Shown here one piece after another: positions 16,075 to 25,494 of a DNA stretch of 64,000 bases. The stretch's first letter is position 1. Each line of letters opens with the position of its first letter. The stretch comes from Geobacteraceae bacterium (GTDB lineage: Bacteria > Desulfobacterota > Desulfuromonadia > Desulfuromonadales > BM103): positions 1 through 64,000 of the forward strand of contig JAHEDT010000005.1 of NCBI GenBank assembly GCA_024641085.1, in the 5' to 3' direction. Position numbers and translations under genes: made by a program. The notes below the pieces were generated by a model. The model saw nothing but the letters and a program-made list of their open reading frames with translations, did no database searches and was not told the DNA's origin.

Positions 16075-17950
16075 TCTGTTCGCCGGTGGCGTTGCCCTGA
16101 TCAGCCTGGGGCCGGTACTGGTTTACCTTGATAGAGGGCTTCTGCCGCTTGCGCTGTTGGCAATCCCGGCCGGCTTCTGGTGTGACCGTCGGGGACGTTA
16201 CCCGCTGCCGACCTGGCTGGCGACCCTGCTTGCTCTTTGCGGCATGGCGTTCTATGCAATGCAGATCACCCGGGCAGACGTTGCCCTGCCAGTGGTCCAC
16301 GCCATGGTGGTCCTGATGACGGTCCGCCTGCTGACCCCCAAGGCAGGACGAGACTACCTGCAGATTTTCGTCCTGGCCCTCTTTATCCTGGCCGGTTCCT
16401 CGCTGATCCACCTGGAGGTCGGTTTCGCTCTTTACCTGGTCCTGCTGGTTTTCGGCGTGACGCTCGGCCTGGTCCTGTTGACCGTCCATGTCACCGACCG
16501 CAAGTTGGCCATGACCCGTCCGGATTTAACCAAGCTGATTAAAATCGGCTTGATCCTGCCTTCTGCCTCCCTCTTGCTGATGCTGGTTTTTTTCGTCGTA
16601 TTGCCACGGACCAGCCATCCGCTCTGGAATTTCCTCAACCCCTCCACAAAGGGAGTGGTGGGTCTTGCCGAAGCGATGCAGCCGGGAAGTTTCTCGCAGA
16701 TTGCCGCCAACCGGGCGCTGGCTTTTCGTGCCGAGGGTCCGGAATTGGCTCCGGAGGACCGCTACTGGCGGGCACTTGTCCTCAACCAGTCGCAAGGTGG
16801 GCGCTGGATTCGTCAACCCCCTCCTCGGGAGGGGCCTCCGCGCATCGAGGGTCCCGAACCGGTGGTTTTCATGATTTACCCGGAGCCACGCACGGACCGC
16901 TACCTGGTGACCCTCGACCGCCCGACACTCGCCAAGGGGGTTCGCTACGACCAAAGCGTCGACCAGATGTTTGTCGCCCGCAACGCGCTTGATCACCGAT
17001 TCCGCTTTGAAGTTCATGCCAGTCCCGGCGCAAGGCTTCAGGTGCGGGGTCAGGTCGATCGCGATTTCTACCTGCAACTCACCGACGAGGTCTCGCCGCG
17101 CATGCGCCAGCTCGCTGCTGACATCCGTCGACAGGGTGCCGGTGCAGCTGTGCGCGTCGATGCCCTGGCCAAGTTCTTCCGCAGCCAACAGCTCAGTTAT
17201 GCCCAGGATGACCTGCCGAGCGGATCCCAGGCCATCGATCTGTTCCTCTTTGACAAGAAGCGGGGCTATTGTGAGTTCTTTGCCTCGGCCTACGTGACCC
17301 TGGCCAGGCTTGCCGGCGTGCCCGCCCGGCTGGTCGGTGGCTACTACGGAGGCGATTACAACCCGCTGGGCGGCTATTACCTGGTTACCGAGGACGCCGC
17401 TCATGTCTGGGTCGAAATCCTCACCGACGACAACCGCTGGCAGCGGGTTGATCCGAGTCAGTGGGCGATCAATGCGGCGACCACTCTGGGAGAGCGAGAT
17501 CGGGCGCGGCTGAGCACTCTGCGGCAGCTGGCCGATAGCCTCAACTACCAATGGGTACAGGCGGTCGTCGTCTTCGACCTGGCCCAGCAGATATCGCTCT
17601 TCCGCGAAGCTGGTGACAGCTTGCGCAATTTGCGCACGCTGCGTGTTCCGGACGGTGGGTGGCAAGTTGTCGGCGGGCTGCTTGTCGGGATTGCCGCGGT
17701 GGCTGGAGCTGTCTCCTGGCGGCGCAAGCCGAAAGAGGCCCGCCTGCTCGAAGAGCTACGAACGCGGATCAGGAAACGCTTTGGTCATGAAGCCTGGCGG
17801 CCGGGGACTGGCCTGGCCGAGATCGGTGAACAGCTGGATAATGCGGAGTGTCGTGAGTTTGCCCGGATCTATTACGGAGCCATTTTCCGTGACCGGGTCT
17901 TGACCACACAAGAATTTGTGCGGCTGAAGCGCCTTCTGAAGAGGATCTAG
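16049..17950 (+). CDS. TgpA-like transmembrane transglutaminase
   Basis: 633-residue inner-membrane protein. The first 180 or so residues form five or six helices, then comes an extracytoplasmic transglutaminase-like domain, one more helix (about 535-555) and a cytoplasmic DUF4129-like tail. The catalytic triad is intact: Cys408 in RGYCEFFASA, His452 in AHVWVEI and Asp468 in RVDPSQW. This matches TgpA of Pseudomonas, a periplasmic-facing transglutaminase essential in that organism. Together with MoxR and DUF58 it forms the common three-gene module; the substrate is unknown. Overlaps the DUF58 gene by 26 nt. It converges on pcnB with 36 nt between stops and no clear terminator. Confidence 0.9.
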   Translation: MIRIKRLLDLFAGGVALISLGPVLVYLDRGLLPLALLAIPAGFWCDRRGRYPLPTWLATLLALCGMAFYAMQITRADVALPVVHAMVVLMTVRLLTPKAGRDYLQIFVLALFILAGSSLIHLEVGFALYLVLLVFGVTLGLVLLTVHVTDRKLAMTRPDLTKLIKIGLILPSASLLLMLVFFVVLPRTSHPLWNFLNPSTKGVVGLAEAMQPGSFSQIAANRALAFRAEGPELAPEDRYWRALVLNQSQGGRWIRQPPPREGPPRIEGPEPVVFMIYPEPRTDRYLVTLDRPTLAKGVRYDQSVDQMFVARNALDHRFRFEVHASPGARLQVRGQVDRDFYLQLTDEVSPRMRQLAADIRRQGAGAAVRVDALAKFFRSQQLSYAQDDLPSGSQAIDLFLFDKKRGYCEFFASAYVTLARLAGVPARLVGGYYGGDYNPLGGYYLVTEDAAHVWVEILTDDNRWQRVDPSQWAINAATTLGERDRARLSTLRQLADSLNYQWVQAVVVFDLAQQISLFREAGDSLRNLRTLRVPDGGWQVVGGLLVGIAAVAGAVSWRRKPKEARLLEELRTRIRKRFGHEAWRPGTGLAEIGEQLDNAECREFARIYYGAIFRDRVLTTQEFVRLKRLLKRI

Positions 17951-17986
17951 ACCGGGTTTCGCCGCCACCCGCATCTGCCAGATCCG

Positions 17987-19279
17987 CTAGCCCCGGGCCA
18001 GATCATTCTTGCTGCGGCGCCGGCGGCGAGGCCGGTGGTGGGTGCGGCGGCCTGGTGGCCTGACCGGTTTCTCGGTGGGCTCGTGGCCAGTGTGCAGAGC
18101 TTTCTTCCAGATCTCAACCAGGGCCGGATCGCCGCCATTGGCCTGGTTCCAGAGTTGGAACATTTCGAGGGCCCGCGGCGTCTCAGGATTGAGCAGGAAA
18201 CGCTTCTGACCACGATGGCCGAGGCCGCGCGCGAACCGGTAGCAGCCAACCAACATCTCCCGTGCCTGGTGACGTAGGCCATGGGCCAGGCGAAAATGAT
18301 TGCAGTACGGTGTCAGCAGGTGCCCGGCGGAAAGCAGGACCTCGTTGATCGGCAACGATGCCTGCACCGGGCATTTATGCCAGAAACGATCGATAAACAG
18401 GCCGGCCAGAATCATCGCTTCATCGACAGAGCCGGGTGTGCGGAAATGCTGGTTGAGGCTCGCCAGCAGTTTGAAGGTCGATTCCCCGGGCTGGTAGCCG
18501 CCCATCAAAGGCTGCAGCAAGCCGAGCGACTGGGCCCGCTGCAGGACCTCGGCACCGACACCGTGCCGGAAAAGCTCCAACAGCTCTTCGCGAACCCTGG
18601 CCGATGCGGCTTCGGCGATTAGATGAGCTTTTCCGGTGATCGCATCAAGAGTCTCCGGGTCGAGAGTGAAACCGAGCCGGGCACTGAACTCCAAGGCGCG
18701 CAGCATGCGCACCGGGTCCTCGGCAAAGCGGACACCGGGGTCGCCAATCACGCGCAGCCGACGGTTTTCCAGGTCCTGCAGGCCGCCGACATGATCGACA
18801 ATCGAGAAGTCGGCGATGTTGTAGAACAGGGCGTTGATGGTAAAGTCGCGCCGAAAGGCATCTTCGCGCGGCGTGCCGAACTGGTTCTGCAGAAATGTGC
18901 CGTGTTCTTCAGGGTCTTCAGGCAGTTCATCGGGGTGCGGGTGACGGCGAAAGGTGGCGACCTCTATGACCTGGTCGCGACCGAACCTTATGTGGGCCAG
19001 GCGGAAGCGGCGGCCGACCAGGAAGCAATTGCGAAACAGCTTCTTGACTTGCTGCGGGGTCGCGTCGGTGCCGATGTCAAAGTCTTTGGGGGTCCGTCCG
19101 AGCAGGAGATCGCGCACGCTGCCGCCGACCAGGTGGGCCTGGTAGCCATTACGGTGGAGCCGATAGAGGACCTTGAGGGTGTTTTCGTCGATCTGGCTGC
19201 GGGAAATGCTGTGGGCCGGACGGGGCAGGATCGTCGGGTCCGCGGGGGCAGCGCTAGAGTTGACTGCTGATGAGGCCAT
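17987..19279 (-). CDS. pcnB: poly(A) polymerase I-like nucleotidyltransferase
   Basis: Class II nucleotidyltransferase that adds A residues to RNA 3' ends, or acts as a CCA-type enzyme in some lineages. The active-site head is complete: LVGGSVRDLLLG and KDFDIGTDATP with the DxD pair. RRDFTINALFYN, DPVRMLRALEFSARLGF and the helical neck and body domains follow. The C-terminal 25 residues are very basic (RRTHHRPRRRRRSKND), an RNA-binding tail also typical of PcnB. The start is set at ATG 19279 because the conserved part begins soon after. An upstream ATG at 19390 would add 37 residues and run into the miaA promoter. About 430 residues is usual for the family. Confidence 0.88.
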   Translation of the reverse strand: MASSAVNSSAAPADPTILPRPAHSISRSQIDENTLKVLYRLHRNGYQAHLVGGSVRDLLLGRTPKDFDIGTDATPQQVKKLFRNCFLVGRRFRLAHIRFGRDQVIEVATFRRHPHPDELPEDPEEHGTFLQNQFGTPREDAFRRDFTINALFYNIADFSIVDHVGGLQDLENRRLRVIGDPGVRFAEDPVRMLRALEFSARLGFTLDPETLDAITGKAHLIAEAASARVREELLELFRHGVGAEVLQRAQSLGLLQPLMGGYQPGESTFKLLASLNQHFRTPGSVDEAMILAGLFIDRFWHKCPVQASLPINEVLLSAGHLLTPYCNHFRLAHGLRHQAREMLVGCYRFARGLGHRGQKRFLLNPETPRALEMFQLWNQANGGDPALVEIWKKALHTGHEPTEKPVRPPGRRTHHRPRRRRRSKNDLARG

Positions 19280-19383
19280 GGAGTTCCAGTGGTCTTTGCC
19301 GTCTTTGGGAAACCCGACGACTGGTAAAGTTCCCACTGTATAGCAGATTTCCCCCCGCGATGGAAGCTCGGCGGCATTACGCG

Positions 19384-19412
19384 TTGTCATCGATCGGCTA
19401 TCCGGTTATAAC
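19384..19412 (+). promoter_or_regulatory. sigma-70-like promoter for miaA
   Basis: TTGTCA (19384-19389), a 17-nt spacer and TATAAC (19407-19412). It would start transcription about 40 nt before miaA. AGGAG at 19445-19449 is the ribosome site, with a rather long 11-nt spacing. Confidence 0.4.
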
Positions 19413-19460
19413 ATGAGCATCTAACGCAGGCGTGAAGACCCTGCAGGAGCTGCTCCTGAC

Positions 19461-20360
19461 ATGAACCTCCTGGTTGTCCTCGGCCCGACAGCGTCGGGCA
19501 AAACCCACCTGGCCGTTCAGGCCGCCCGTCAGCTTGACGGTGAGATCATCTCGGCCGATTCAAGGCAGGTCTACCGTGGTCTGGACATCGGCAGCGGCAA
19601 AGACCTGGACGAATATGGTGAGATTCCATACCACCTGATTGACGTGGTGGACCCCGGCTACGAATTCAGCCTGTTCGATTTTGCCCGGAGCTTCTGTGCT
19701 GCATACCGTGGGATTCGTGGGCGCAACCGCCTGCCGATCCTGGCCGGGGGCACGGGCCTCTATCTCGATGCCGTGCTGCGTGGTTACGATCTGGTCGCAG
19801 TCAGCCTCAACCGGGCCCTGCGCGCGCAGCTTGATCCCCTCCCCCTCGAGGAGCTCCAGGCGCGCCTGCGCGGCCTGCGTCCCGGGCAGCACAATATCAC
19901 CGACCTGGCGGATCGCTCGCGACTGATCAGGGCCATCGAAATTGCCGAGGGAGAACAGCAGCCAGATTCGCAGCCCCTGTCCCTGCCGGAGTTGTCACCA
20001 AGGGTTTTTGGACTGCGCTGGCCGCGGGAGCTGCTGAGGCAGCGCATTACCGCGCGCTTGCGGCAGCGGCTTGAGCATGGCCTGGTCGAGGAGGTCGCCG
20101 GCCTGCATGCTGCGGGTGTTCCCTGGCAGACCCTCGATTATTACGGCCTGGAATATCGCTTCGTAGCCGAACATCTGCAGGGCAGGCTCAACCGCAACGA
20201 CCTCTTCCAGAAACTGAACAGCGCCATCCACCAGTTTGCCAAGCGCCAGGAAACCTGGTTCCGGCGCATGGAACGCCAGGGGATCGTGATTCATTGGCTC
20301 GATGCAGCGGACGATCCGGGCGCCGAACTGCTTGCCGCATGTCGGGATCGTCGCGGATGA
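19461..20360 (+). CDS. miaA: tRNA dimethylallyltransferase (short, MiaA2-like)
   Basis: Transfers a dimethylallyl group to N6 of A37 in tRNAs reading UNN codons. P-loop GPTASGKTHLA (8-18), the substrate motif ISADSRQVYRG and HLIDV are clear, and HQFAKRQETWFRRM is the C-terminal IPPT motif. In place of the usual DIGTAKP it has DIGSGKDLDEY. That variant marks a second MiaA type found in Bacteroidetes and some Desulfuromonadales, often alongside a classic miaA. 299 residues is slightly short because the insertion domain is reduced. The stop overlaps the next start (ATGA). Whether a second miaA exists elsewhere cannot be seen here. Confidence 0.88.
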   Translation: MNLLVVLGPTASGKTHLAVQAARQLDGEIISADSRQVYRGLDIGSGKDLDEYGEIPYHLIDVVDPGYEFSLFDFARSFCAAYRGIRGRNRLPILAGGTGLYLDAVLRGYDLVAVSLNRALRAQLDPLPLEELQARLRGLRPGQHNITDLADRSRLIRAIEIAEGEQQPDSQPLSLPELSPRVFGLRWPRELLRQRITARLRQRLEHGLVEEVAGLHAAGVPWQTLDYYGLEYRFVAEHLQGRLNRNDLFQKLNSAIHQFAKRQETWFRRMERQGIVIHWLDAADDPGAELLAACRDRRG

Positions 20361-21625
20361 CTCCTCAGCCTGCCGCCGTCGGGCGCTACCTCGACAGGAA
20401 TGCCGTCCAGGGGGCGTGGCAGCTTGCCGGTGAAGGCCGTGCCGGCTTCGCCGGCGCCGTAGTCATCCCCTCGCTGGCTGAAGGTGACCGTCTCTTCACG
20501 ACCCTGCAGAGCCTGGCGGGAAATTCCGCTCAATGGACTGCACGCTTTCTGGTGGTGGTCGTCATCAACCAGGGGGCCGCCGCTGAAGCCGGACAGCAAC
20601 GGCAGAACATCCTCGACCTGGCCCGGTTGGCTGACCTGAGTGAACGGTCGAAACTCTGCCTGGCCTGGGTTGACGCCGCCAGCCCGGGCTGTGAAGTCCC
20701 GGACAAGCTGGCGGGCGTCGGTTTTGCCCGCAAACTCGGTATGGACCTGGCGCTTGAGCGACTGGACTGGTCAGGCGATCCCCTGTTGATCTGCCTCGAT
20801 GCCGACACCCTGGTTGAAGCCGGTTATCTGCAGGCCATTGCGGCCCATTTCCGCCACTCTTCCCTGGGGGCGGCGGTGCTGCCCTTTCGTCATCAACCGG
20901 GGGCTGGACCAGTCCAGCAGATGGCAATCGATCGCTACGAGCTTTTCCTGCGCAGTTACGTTTACGGACTGTACCTGGCCGGCTCACCCTACGCCTTCAA
21001 TTCCGTTGGCAGCGCCATGGCCTGCCGGGGATCGGCCTACGTGCGTTGCGGTGGCATGAACTGCCGCAAGGCCGGGGAAGATTTTTACTTCCTGCAGAAG
21101 CTGGCTAAGACCGATGGAGTCGAGCGATTGTCAGGGACCACGGTGTTCCCCGAGCCACGGGTCTCGGAGCGGGTCCCTTTCGGAACCGGGCGCAGCATGG
21201 CCCGCATGCTCGCTGGTGAGTCCCGGGCCGTGCTCTTTTACCCGGTCACCGCGTTTCGGATTGTCGCGGAGTGGTTGAAGGTCGCAGGAGAGAATCTGTC
21301 GGGCCCCGCCGAGCAGGTATTCGCTCAGGCAGAAACAATCTCCCCGGTGCTGGCAGGCTACCTCGACCAATCCGGATGGCATACAATCTGGCCGCGCCTG
21401 CAATCGACTCACAACTCGAGCACCAAACGTTTACAGGCCTTCCATGCCTGGTTCGATGGTTTCAGGACCATGCGCCTGGTGCACCTCCTGTGCGATGCGG
21501 GCCTTCATCGCGGCGAACCCGCAGAGGTCCTGCCTGAGTACTTTGCCTGGGGTGGGCGTAGGTGCCCCGGTACCGTGGCAGAGATGCTCGAAGCCCTGCG
21601 TCTGCTGGATGGGGCTGCGCCCTGA
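20357..21625 (+). CDS. family 2-like glycosyltransferase
   Basis: 422-residue protein with a GT-A fold: GAVVIPSLAEGDRLFTTLQS is the first strand and helix of GT2 enzymes, LICLDADTLVE holds the DxD motif that binds the nucleotide sugar via metal, and AGEDFYFLQKL is the ED catalytic-base motif. No transmembrane helix is apparent, so it acts in the cytoplasm. The C-terminal 120 residues are helical and unlike known domains to me. The start ATG 20357 overlaps the miaA stop (ATGA). The donor sugar and acceptor are unknown. The pairing with miaA is probably genomic economy, not pathway. Confidence 0.78.
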   Translation: MTPQPAAVGRYLDRNAVQGAWQLAGEGRAGFAGAVVIPSLAEGDRLFTTLQSLAGNSAQWTARFLVVVVINQGAAAEAGQQRQNILDLARLADLSERSKLCLAWVDAASPGCEVPDKLAGVGFARKLGMDLALERLDWSGDPLLICLDADTLVEAGYLQAIAAHFRHSSLGAAVLPFRHQPGAGPVQQMAIDRYELFLRSYVYGLYLAGSPYAFNSVGSAMACRGSAYVRCGGMNCRKAGEDFYFLQKLAKTDGVERLSGTTVFPEPRVSERVPFGTGRSMARMLAGESRAVLFYPVTAFRIVAEWLKVAGENLSGPAEQVFAQAETISPVLAGYLDQSGWHTIWPRLQSTHNSSTKRLQAFHAWFDGFRTMRLVHLLCDAGLHRGEPAEVLPEYFAWGGRRCPGTVAEMLEALRLLDGAAP

Positions 21626-21630
21626 TAAGT

Positions 21631-21661
21631 TTGTCGAAAAACTAAAAAGCTGTGCTAGTAT
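21631..21661 (+). promoter_or_regulatory. promoter for PilZ gene
   Basis: TTGTCG at 21631-21636 and an extended -10 TGC-TAGTAT at 21653-21661, with a 19-nt spacer that the extended -10 can tolerate. It begins right after the glycosyltransferase stop and lies 54 nt before the PilZ start. Confidence 0.45.
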
Positions 21662-21714
21662 GAAAATGAGGCTATTGTAATTGACTGTTGAACGGGAGGA
21701 GTAGAAAACTGCCG

Positions 21715-22098
21715 ATGAGTGCTACTGACAACCCTGAGTACGCTGAGGAACAAAAGAACCTGCGCCGCACCACGCGAGCACCGTTGATTGTAGAGAAAAT
21801 ACCCTGTGGCGACGGCGTGAAAACCTTGTTCGGCTACGCCAAGAACATCAGTCGTGGCGGGCTGTTTATCGCGACGGTCAAACCGCGTGAACCTGGAGAG
21901 ATCTTCTTGATCGAGCTGTCCTTGCCGACAGCCCCGCGGCATACGCTTCGCTGCCGTTGCGAGGTTGTCTGGAAGCGACATTTCCAACGTAAGGAGAATC
22001 TTCAGCCGGGGATGGGCTTGCGTTTCATCGATCTCTCCGAAGCCGATGGTGACAAGATCGATGAGTGGGCAACCGCGCTGAAGACCGCGCTTGGGTAA
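21715..22098 (+). CDS. single-domain PilZ protein
   Basis: 127-residue PilZ-domain protein. The c-di-GMP binding residues are present: RRTTR (RxxxR) near residue 17-21 and NISRGGLFI, corresponding to the D/NxSxxG motif, about 27 residues later. The rest forms the six-stranded barrel and a C-terminal helix. It probably reads c-di-GMP and acts through protein contacts; no enzyme or receiver domain is attached. The start is ATG 21715 with GGGAGGAG about 13 nt upstream. Its own promoter precedes it. The neighbouring ferritin-like gene has a separate promoter. Confidence 0.9.
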   Translation: MSATDNPEYAEEQKNLRRTTRAPLIVEKIPCGDGVKTLFGYAKNISRGGLFIATVKPREPGEIFLIELSLPTAPRHTLRCRCEVVWKRHFQRKENLQPGMGLRFIDLSEADGDKIDEWATALKTALG

Positions 22099-22102
22099 TC
22101 GT

Positions 22103-22131
22103 TTGACACGGCCACAAAGGGCGGCTATTTC
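22103..22131 (+). promoter_or_regulatory. promoter for ferritin-like gene
   Basis: TTGACA (22103-22108), 17-nt spacer, TATTTC (22126-22131). It lies 69 nt upstream of the ferritin-like start. Confidence 0.5.
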
Positions 22132-22199
22132 GGGCAATTAAAATATGCGGCTGTTTTTCAAGATAATCATTGATTGGACGGTGTGAAAAGGAGAGAACC

Positions 22200-22697
22200 A
22201 TGGCCCAGGAAATGAAGCTGATTGAGGCAATCAAGCATGCGATCCAAACGGAAAAGGACGTAATGGACTTTTACCTGAAGGCCGCGGCAATGACCGCCAA
22301 TGATCGTGGCAAGAAGATATTTGAACAACTGGCCAAAGAGGAGCGCGAACATGCCGGACACTTTTTCAAGATTTACACCGGCAGCGATCTCGGCTCTTTT
22401 GAAGAATTCATCAGCCAGCCGCCCACATCCAACCATGCCATGCTCAAGCAGTTGGAAAAAGCCCTTGATGAAAATGTCCACGAACGCAAGGCTATGGAGC
22501 TCGCCATGCAGGAGGAGGAGGATCTGGCCCAGAACCTGCGCATGGCGGCTTCCCGCATTGTCGATCCCGCCGTGCGGGCAGTCTTTGATCGCATGGCCGA
22601 GGAAACTGCAACCCATTACGCGATCATTGAATCGGAGTACGCACACATGATGGGCATGGTGCATGAATCGGATATCGATACCTATGTACGTGAATAA
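22200..22697 (+). CDS. ferritin-like (rubrerythrin-type) diiron protein
   Basis: 165-residue four-helix protein of the rubrerythrin/ferritin-like group. Diiron ligands can be placed: Glu18 in TEKDVMDFY, Glu48 and His51 in KEEREHAGHF, a Glu-rich third helix (MQEEEDLAQN) and an ExxH in EETATHYAIIE. It lacks the C-terminal rubredoxin domain of classic rubrerythrin. Likely roles are peroxide reduction or iron handling in an anaerobe. AAGGAG lies about 8 nt upstream of ATG 22200. The next gene, a cytochrome, starts inside its last codons, so the two are coupled; the cytochrome could supply or accept electrons, but that is speculative. Confidence 0.88.
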   Translation: MAQEMKLIEAIKHAIQTEKDVMDFYLKAAAMTANDRGKKIFEQLAKEEREHAGHFFKIYTGSDLGSFEEFISQPPTSNHAMLKQLEKALDENVHERKAMELAMQEEEDLAQNLRMAASRIVDPAVRAVFDRMAEETATHYAIIESEYAHMMGMVHESDIDTYVRE

Positions 22698-23013
22698 CTG
22701 CTCGAAGTTTGTCTTGTTGTTGGTCGGGCTCCTGTTGCCTGTCTCGGCAGGCGCTGTGACCGGCGCAGTGCACGATGTGCACACCCTGCCGGGCAATGAT
22801 GAATTCCAGAGCACAATCGAGGCCCGCTGCACCATCTGCCATACGCGGGATCGGGTTGATGCCGCGTTCGGTCAGCAGGTGGACCTTGATGCCCTCCTGC
22901 AGCGCATGATCGAACGCGGCGCCATTCTCAGCGAGCGCGACCAGAAGGTCCTGGGTACTTTCTGGGGGTCTCCGCTCAAGAGTGGGGACGCATCGCCTCC
23001 CGCCAGCAAATAG
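22684..23013 (+). CDS. small exported monoheme c-type cytochrome
   Basis: 109 residues with a signal peptide (hydrophobic core FVLLLVGLLLPVSAGA) and one haem motif CTICH in EARCTICHTRDRVD. No distal Met in the usual position is evident, so the sixth ligand is uncertain. The start is taken as ATG 22684 inside the end of the ferritin-like gene (14-nt overlap). ATG 22663, seven codons earlier, is equally possible. A strong terminator follows. Small monohaem proteins of this form are common in Desulfuromonadales; no specific partner is known. Confidence 0.8.
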   Translation: MYVNNCSKFVLLLVGLLLPVSAGAVTGAVHDVHTLPGNDEFQSTIEARCTICHTRDRVDAAFGQQVDLDALLQRMIERGAILSERDQKVLGTFWGSPLKSGDASPPASK

Positions 23014-23040
23014 CGATGCGGGAGCAAAAGGGAAAATGCA

Positions 23041-23070
23041 AAGGACCGGCCTTCAGGCCGGTCCTTTTTT
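23041..23070. terminator. strong, possibly bidirectional terminator
   Basis: An 11-bp stem (23041-23051 with 23056-23066) and a TTCA loop are followed on the plus strand by T5-6. It ends the ferritin/cytochrome unit. On the minus strand it is followed by TTTGCATTTT and may also end the sucCD operon, whose stop is at 23096. Confidence 0.92.
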
Positions 23071-23095
23071 GTGTCATATCATTGACTGCTCGGTA

Positions 23096-23968
23096 TCAGG
23101 GCTGCCAGATTTTCAGGAGCGCTTCGGCCATTTCAGCCGGACTGTCGGCAACGCTGACACCACATTCGCGCAAAAAAGCCTTCTTGCTGGCCGCATCGCC
23201 CTTGCCGCCTGAGATGATCGCACCGGCATGACCCATGCGCTTGCCGGCCGGCGCCGTGGCCCCGGCGATGAAGGCCGCAACCGGTTTGGTCATATGGTCA
23301 CGGACGAATTCGGCGGCCTGCTCTTCGGCGTTACCGCCGATCTCGCCGATCATGATCACTGCCTTGGTGGCCGGATCGTCTTCGAACATCTTCAACACGT
23401 CGAGGTGGCTGGTGCCATTGACCGGGTCGCCACCGATGCCGACGCAGGTGGTCTGGCCGATACCGCGGGTGGTCAGCTGCCAGACCGCTTCGTAGGTCAG
23501 GGTCCCTGAGCGGGAAACCACGCCGACCGGGCCGGGCTTGTGAATATAGCCAGGCATGATGCCGATCTTGCATTCGCCGGGGGTAATCACGCCAGGGCAG
23601 TTGGGGCCGACCAGGCGGCAGTTCCTGCCCTCCATGTACTTGTTGACCTTGACCATATCAAGCACCGGCACACCCTCGGTGATGCAGATCACCAGCTCGA
23701 TGCCGGCATCGACCGCCTCCATGATGGCATCGGCGCTGCCGATCGGCGGGACGTAAATCACCGAGGCATTGGCGCCGGTTTTTTGGACCGCCTCTTCGAC
23801 CGTGTCGAAGATCGGGAAGCCGTCGATTTCACTGCCGCCCTTGCCGGGGGTCACGCCGCCGACCATCCGGGTCCCGTAGTCACGCGCGCCTTGGGCGTGA
23901 AACAGGCCCGTTGCGCCGGTGATGCCCTGGGTGATAACTCTCGTATTCTTATCGACCAATATGCTCAT
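23096..23968 (-). CDS. sucD: succinyl-CoA synthetase alpha subunit
   Basis: Alpha subunit (290 residues) of the TCA-cycle enzyme that interconverts succinyl-CoA and succinate with nucleotide synthesis. It carries the CoA-binding Rossmann domain ([13 protein letters not shown] at about 15-27) and the phosphohistidine loop [12 protein letters not shown], with the histidine near residue 245. [10 protein letters not shown] is also typical. The start lies 12 nt after the sucC stop, so the two are cotranscribed. Complete and normal in length. Confidence 0.98.
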   Translation of the reverse strand: MSILVDKNTRVITQGITGATGLFHAQGARDYGTRMVGGVTPGKGGSEIDGFPIFDTVEEAVQKTGANASVIYVPPIGSADAIMEAVDAGIELVICITEGVPVLDMVKVNKYMEGRNCRLVGPNCPGVITPGECKIGIMPGYIHKPGPVGVVSRSGTLTYEAVWQLTTRGIGQTTCVGIGGDPVNGTSHLDVLKMFEDDPATKAVIMIGEIGGNAEEQAAEFVRDHMTKPVAAFIAGATAPAGKRMGHAGAIISGGKGDAASKKAFLRECGVSVADSPAEMAEALLKIWQP

Positions 23969-23980
23969 CGTACTTTCTCC

Positions 23981-25144
<1,164 letters not shown>

Positions 25145-25494
25145 GGGTAATTACCCTCCGCAGGAAATGGGTTTAACGGGCGGCCTTCCTCGACCGGCCC
25201 TATCTGGCGCCAACACGTAGCGGGTGTCAGTATCAGTCTGTTAAAAGTTGCTCAGAACCGTGGATTTGTCAAATGGAACCCTGACTTTTTTGCTGTGAGG
25301 ACACTCTCTCACAAGGTCAAACTTCTGACCTCTCGAACGCAGAGCAGGGTATCGCGATTTTCTCCTTTTGTCTAAGCAAAAAGCACTTTTTTGTAAATAA
25401 AACAATGGTTTAAAGATTTTATTCTGATTTCTGAATGGTGGTCGAGGCAGATTGTGCCTGTTGTGGCAGTTGGCGTTGCCAGGGCGGACGGTTT
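25145..25494. other. intergenic region with sucCD promoter
   Basis: 350 nt between cbiO-type ATPase (stop 25495) and sucC. The part at 25370-25430 is AT-rich. On the minus strand TTGACA (complement at 25267-25272) is a good -35, but no -10 lies at 16-19 nt. A 6-bp inverted repeat TGTGAG...CTCACA spans 25296-25313. No terminator for the nickel operon was found here. Confidence 0.4.

Noticed and set aside
16526-17665. 379-codon minus-strand frame opposite the transglutaminase
   Set aside because: Shadow of the real gene; the catalytic triad lies on the plus strand.
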